Assembly (NCBI RefSeq): GCF_000023285.1
Contig: NC_013162.1
Location: forward strand, 1,466,501 to 1,530,500
Reading direction: 5' to 3'
Length of the DNA: 64,000 nt
DNA from: Capnocytophaga ochracea DSM 7271
GTDB lineage: Bacteria > Bacteroidota > Bacteroidia > Flavobacteriales > Flavobacteriaceae
Below, one piece after another: positions 61,306 to 64,000 of the stretch; the first letter of the stretch is position 1; the number at the start of each line of letters is the position of its first letter. Position numbers and translations under genes: made by a program. The notes below the pieces were generated by a model. It was not told where the DNA came from. It made no database searches and saw only the letters and a program-made list of their open reading frames with translations.

Positions 61306-61749
61306 ATGAAAAGGATATTATTTTTATCATTATTTATTTGTTTATTGTCTTGTGGGAAGTCTTCAGAGATACAAGATGAATGTATGCTTCCACCTCCTAA
61401 CTTTCAATTATTTATAGCTAAATCGGCTCCTGAATTTCAAGATTTCTTAAGCGACAAAGGAGATGCTGATAAAGAAAATGTGTATTTCTACCAAATAGTA
61501 AATAATACTGAAAAGAAATACCGCACTTTGCTACTTACTGATAATTCTAAAAATAAAGATTATGCTGAAGTAGTAACTGAGAGTGCAATATTTCTATATA
61601 CAGGAAAGACAGAAACTCTTTACCTTAAAAATAAGGCTAAAACCTACAAAATAGAGTTTTTAGGATATATAGGTAAATGTGGATATGCTTACTTTCAAGA
61701 AATGTATATAGACGGTGTGAAAAACAACGATTTTATCTTAATAAAATAA
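61306..61749 (+). CDS. Small lipoprotein of a duplicated pair, copy 2
   Basis: ATG 61306 (MKRILFLSLFICLLSC, Cys16) follows the hairpin; the longer frame would translate the hairpin itself. The 147-residue product parallels copy 1: CMLPPPNFQLFI at the start, YTGKTETLYLKNKAKTYKIE in the middle and IDGVKNNDFILIK at the end. The pair and its spacers arose by tandem duplication. Function is unknown. Confidence 0.88.
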   Translation: MKRILFLSLFICLLSCGKSSEIQDECMLPPPNFQLFIAKSAPEFQDFLSDKGDADKENVYFYQIVNNTEKKYRTLLLTDNSKNKDYAEVVTESAIFLYTGKTETLYLKNKAKTYKIEFLGYIGKCGYAYFQEMYIDGVKNNDFILIK

Positions 61750-61755
61750 CCTTAG

Positions 61756-61785
61756 CCCTTTGGTAGAGTATTCTCTGCCAAAGGG
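61756..61785 (+). repeat. Intergenic hairpin, copy 2
   Basis: CCCTTTGGTAGAG/CTCTGCCAAAGGG with loop TATT. Relative to copy 1, one G-C pair became A-T on both sides and one C-G pair became T-G, so pairing is kept. Confidence 0.88.
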
Positions 61786-61801
61786 TAAAAAAATAATTAA
61801 T

Positions 61802-62332
61802 ATGAAAAACTTCTTACTCTTTATTCTATTACTTTTTGCATTGCAAATAAGCGCTCAAGAAGCCTACACCAAAGGCGATGTATTTATTGATGTGCAAACA
61901 TCAATAGGTAATGCAGGAGTTGGTTATGCTGGAGAAATACACTATGCTTTTGCTCCATTGTTTTCGGTGGGTGCTCAGTTCAATAGTCAAAGTTTTAACT
62001 TCAACGATAAGTACATTACTTCTTTTCTACCCGAACTCACTGCCGATTTTCACTTTGGCAAACGTGCTACTATCGATTGGTATGCAGGACTTTCAGGAGG
62101 CTATTTTATTTGGCAAAGCAATGACCCTTACGAAAATGCAGGCAACACTGGCTGTGTGATAACACCTCCTACTTATGATATTAGTCTTAGAAACAATCAC
62201 GAAAATAATTTTATAGCTTGGAACGCTCACTTAGGCTTCCGTTACTTCATCTTCAAAAGCATAGGACTCAACGGTCAAGCGGCTTTAGGTAATGTACGTT
62301 GGTTTAAAGTGGGGGTAAGTGTGAAAATCTGA
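61802..62332 (+). CDS. Small outer-membrane beta-barrel protein
   Basis: ATG 61802 gives a signal peptide (MKNFLLFILLLFALQISAQE) after the second hairpin. The 176-residue product has alternating short strands typical of an eight-stranded barrel (VDVQTSIGNAGVGYAGEIHY-like start, DWYAGLSGGYFIW, FRYFIFKSIGLNGQAALG), ending in a basic VSVKI. It is probably co-transcribed with the two lipoproteins. No specific family is recognised. Confidence 0.82.
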   Translation: MKNFLLFILLLFALQISAQEAYTKGDVFIDVQTSIGNAGVGYAGEIHYAFAPLFSVGAQFNSQSFNFNDKYITSFLPELTADFHFGKRATIDWYAGLSGGYFIWQSNDPYENAGNTGCVITPPTYDISLRNNHENNFIAWNAHLGFRYFIFKSIGLNGQAALGNVRWFKVGVSVKI

Positions 62333-62361
62333 AAATTTTAAGACTTTTTATATATAGGGGT

Positions 62362-62436
62362 AGATATGCTTAGCTTATAGAAAGCTTATAGGAAGCTTGA
62401 ACGAATCTTGGAAGATAGGTATACAAAGGCTATATA
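62362..62436 (-). repeat. Dispersed 75-bp element, copy 4 (11-bp period, inverted)
   Basis: Read on the minus strand it has the same 75-bp length as the other three copies with more base changes (TGTATACCTAT, CGTTCAAGCTT, CCTATAAGCTT, TCTATAAGCTA). Confidence 0.85.
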
Positions 62437-62539
62437 AAACATTGAATTTCATAATTTTATAAGTTTAAAATTTTTAAGGGAAAACTATATGATTTCTTAA
62501 TTTTAGTAAAAATCTCTAAACTAAAAAATCGTTATTTAA

Positions 62540-62572
62540 TTGTCTTCTATTTACAATTATTTACTATCTTTG
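62540..62572 (+). promoter_or_regulatory. Promoter of the DUF2461 gene
   Basis: TTG 62540-62542, a 22-bp spacer and TATCTTTG 62565-62572. Confidence 0.65.
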
Positions 62573-62602
62573 CACTTCTAACAACAAAGATATCCTTATT
62601 GG

Positions 62603-62630
62603 TTATTTGTCATTTGTAATTAGTATTATG
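62603..62630. repeat. 7-bp periodic leader
   Basis: Heptads TTATTTG, TCATTTG, TAATTAG, TATTATG run into the ATG start of the DUF2461 gene; the start codon is part of the last heptad. Confidence 0.5.
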
Positions 62631-63287
62631 ATTTTTTCTTTTCTTACAGACCTCGCTAAAAACAATAATAAAGAGTGGTTCGATGCTCATAAGGAGGCTT
62701 ATGAATGTGCTAAATTAGAAGCTACATTGCTTTTCAATTATATTTATACTGGGCTTGCTGAGCACGACACCCTTGCGCCACTGAAAATATACCGCATCTA
62801 TCGCGATTTGCGCTTTTCTAAAGACAAAACACCTTACAAGACGCACTTCGGTTGCTATATACAACGCAAACAACCGCACTACCGCGGTGGGTATTACGTG
62901 CATATTAGTCCGCAAGAGACGTTTATAGGGGGAGGTTTTTTCGACCCTAACAAAGAAGATTTATTGCGTATGCGTCAGGAAATTTCTCTCAATGCTGAGG
63001 ATTTCCAAAAGGTGATGAATAGTGAGGGGATAAAGAAAGAGTTTGACGGGAAACTATGGGGTGACGAGGTGAAGACTGCCCCCAAAGGTTTTAAGAAAGA
63101 CGACCCGATGATTGCCTATTTGCGCAAAAAGCAGTTTCTCTTAAAACACGACTATACACGACAAGAAGCCACAGCGAAGGACTTTGATAAGAAAGTAGTG
63201 CAGGGACTTTTGGCAATGCGTCCGTTTTTAGACTTTATGACAGAAGCTTTGACGACGGATTTGAATGGAGAAGCGCTTTTTGGGTAA
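62628..63287 (+). CDS. DUF2461 family protein
   Basis: ATG 62628 (MIFSFLTDLAKNNNKEWFDA) fits the family start; seven extra upstream codons belong to the repeat leader. The 219-residue protein has the typical FLxxLaxNNnKeWFdahk opening, IYRDLRFSKDKTPYKTHFGC and GGGFFDPNKEDLLRMRQEI. DUF2461 proteins are common in Bacteroidota and of unknown function. A 23-bp heptad spacer links it to the next gene. Confidence 0.93.
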   Translation: MIFSFLTDLAKNNNKEWFDAHKEAYECAKLEATLLFNYIYTGLAEHDTLAPLKIYRIYRDLRFSKDKTPYKTHFGCYIQRKQPHYRGGYYVHISPQETFIGGGFFDPNKEDLLRMRQEISLNAEDFQKVMNSEGIKKEFDGKLWGDEVKTAPKGFKKDDPMIAYLRKKQFLLKHDYTRQEATAKDFDKKVVQGLLAMRPFLDFMTEALTTDLNGEALFG

Positions 63288-63310
63288 AAGATAAAAGGTA
63301 AGGGGGAATA
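63283..63310. repeat. 7-bp periodic spacer from stop codon to start codon
   Basis: Four heptads (GGTAAAA, GATAAAA, GGTAAGG, GGGAATA) begin in the last codons of the DUF2461 gene and end at the ATG of the next gene. Confidence 0.6.
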
Positions 63311-63682
63311 ATGAAATTAACATTCAACAAAAAGTACTTTATATGGGCGTTGGCACTGTTGGGGGCAGAACTGCTTATTGCGACAGTGTTTAGCAGTATG
63401 GGATTTATCAGAGGTTATATAGGCGATGTACTGGTGGTGATATTGTTGTACTACTTAGTGCTTTCGTTCGTGAAAGTGAAGCACAAAGATAAACTCATCT
63501 GGGGTATATTTGCCTTTGCGGTAGCCGTAGAAGTGATGCAGTACTTGGGTGTGGCTACTTATTTGGGCTTCACGAGAGGGAGCTTGGGGTATATCCTCTT
63601 AGGCAATCACTTTTCGTGGGCAGATGTGGTGTGCTACGCCATTGGTTGTCTTATTTTGCAATTCACAAGTAAGAATAAATAA
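63311..63682 (+). CDS. DUF2809 membrane protein
   Basis: A 123-residue protein with four hydrophobic segments (about 10-28, 34-52, 62-80, 98-117) and the family pattern of DUF2809: YFIWALALLGAELLIA, GYIGDVLVVILLYY, VEVMQYLG and WADVVCYAIGCLI. The domain resembles VanZ-like small membrane proteins. Function is unknown. It is co-transcribed with the DUF2461 gene. Confidence 0.9.
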   Translation: MKLTFNKKYFIWALALLGAELLIATVFSSMGFIRGYIGDVLVVILLYYLVLSFVKVKHKDKLIWGIFAFAVAVEVMQYLGVATYLGFTRGSLGYILLGNHFSWADVVCYAIGCLILQFTSKNK

Positions 63683-63782
63683 AATGAGGGTGAATGGTTA
63701 TTTGCCCCTATATAATGTAACGCAAAGCAATTGTAAAATCGGGATAATATTATATTGAACTAAGGTTGTATTATTAAGATAA

Positions 63783-64000
63783 ATGAAGAAAATATTAGTA
63801 ACGGGGGGGGCAGGCTTTGTAGGTTCTAATCTTTGTGAAGCCCTTGCCAAAGACCCTAACAACGAGGTCTATTCGTTAGACAATTATTTTACCGGTAAGC
63901 GTGAAAATCACGTGGAAGGGGTGCAATATATCGAAGGAAGTACCGAACATATCTTCGAGCTTATCAGTTTTTCACCTGATATTATTTATCACTTAGGTGA
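63783..64000 (+). CDS. NAD-dependent epimerase/dehydratase (cut by window edge)
   Basis: The first 72 codons of an extended SDR. ATG 63783 opens MKKILVTGGAGFVGSNLCEA with the TGxxGFxG cofactor loop, then YSLDNYFTGKRENHV (nucleotide-sugar side) and DIIYHLG. This pattern is that of UDP-glucuronate decarboxylase or 4-epimerase type enzymes in surface-sugar pathways. The glycine loop is encoded by a run of eight G bases, a possible slippage site. The rest lies outside the window. Confidence 0.88.
   Translation, partial: MKKILVTGGAGFVGSNLCEALAKDPNNEVYSLDNYFTGKRENHVEGVQYIEGSTEHIFELISFSPDIIYHLG

Overview
This AT-rich window comes from a member of the Bacteroidota, class Flavobacteriia. Capnocytophaga or a close relative is my best guess, an inference from overall gene content. 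The class is supported by four things seen in the sequence: many promoters of the Bacteroidota form TTG-N19/20-TAnnTTTG, A-rich leaders that mostly lack a Shine-Dalgarno site, outer-membrane genes typical of the phylum (TonB-dependent receptors, OmpA with TSP3 repeats), and a tmRNA whose tag reads GENNYALAA. I see no tRNA, rRNA, complete insertion sequence or CRISPR array.

Layout. 1-7.5 kb: a truncated gene, an outer-membrane barrel gene with a frameshift in its signal peptide, and the convergent rimP-nusA-infB operon with a hairpin terminator in its leader. 7.6-12.7 kb: a decayed gene, four tandem paralogous lipoproteins and a UspA protein. 12.7-19.3 kb: isochorismatase-like hydrolase, M3 oligopeptidase, YqiA-like esterase, hemB, a cytochrome c lipoprotein and a CorC-type CBS protein. 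19.3-21.6 kb: a gene-poor stretch with repeats, an antitoxin beside a broken toxin, and a toxin-tail relic beside a possible immunity gene. 21.7-34.5 kb (minus strand): purL, fic, a 35-aa lipoprotein, uvrC, an OmpA protein and a fused glycogen synthase/alpha-glucan phosphorylase. 35-39.9 kb (minus strand): two paralogous barrels, an ECF sigma factor, a membrane anti-sigma-like protein, a DUF192 lipoprotein and a carboxypeptidase-regulatory-like protein. 40-48.5 kb: a BASS-type transporter, an AraC regulator, oxidoreductases and peroxide resistance (aldo/keto reductase, Ohr, NADPH:quinone reductase, SDR), with a MerR gene and a winged-helix gene that both carry disabling lesions. 49-51 kb: a gene relic, an immunity-like gene and ssrA. 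51-55.6 kb: a membrane AraC regulator, a TonB receptor and a CPBP protease. 56-64 kb: an NAD-binding protein, brnQ, a TPP riboswitch controlling a TonB receptor (thiamine uptake), two small paralogous lipoproteins, a small barrel, DUF2461, DUF2809 and the start of an epimerase gene.

The most unusual signal is between the genes. Seven intergenic blocks are tandem arrays with an exact 11-bp period: four dispersed copies of one 75-bp element, two copies of another, and two single arrays with unrelated units would make eight in all, counting every copy. The unit sequence differs between families while the period does not. A second class of spacers has a 7-bp period and several times fills the gap from one stop codon to the next start codon. 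Neither period is a multiple of three, so these are not coding repeats. Two pairs of duplicated hairpins (17.3 kb and 61.3/61.8 kb) show paired base changes, and three promoters lead only into very short ORFs.
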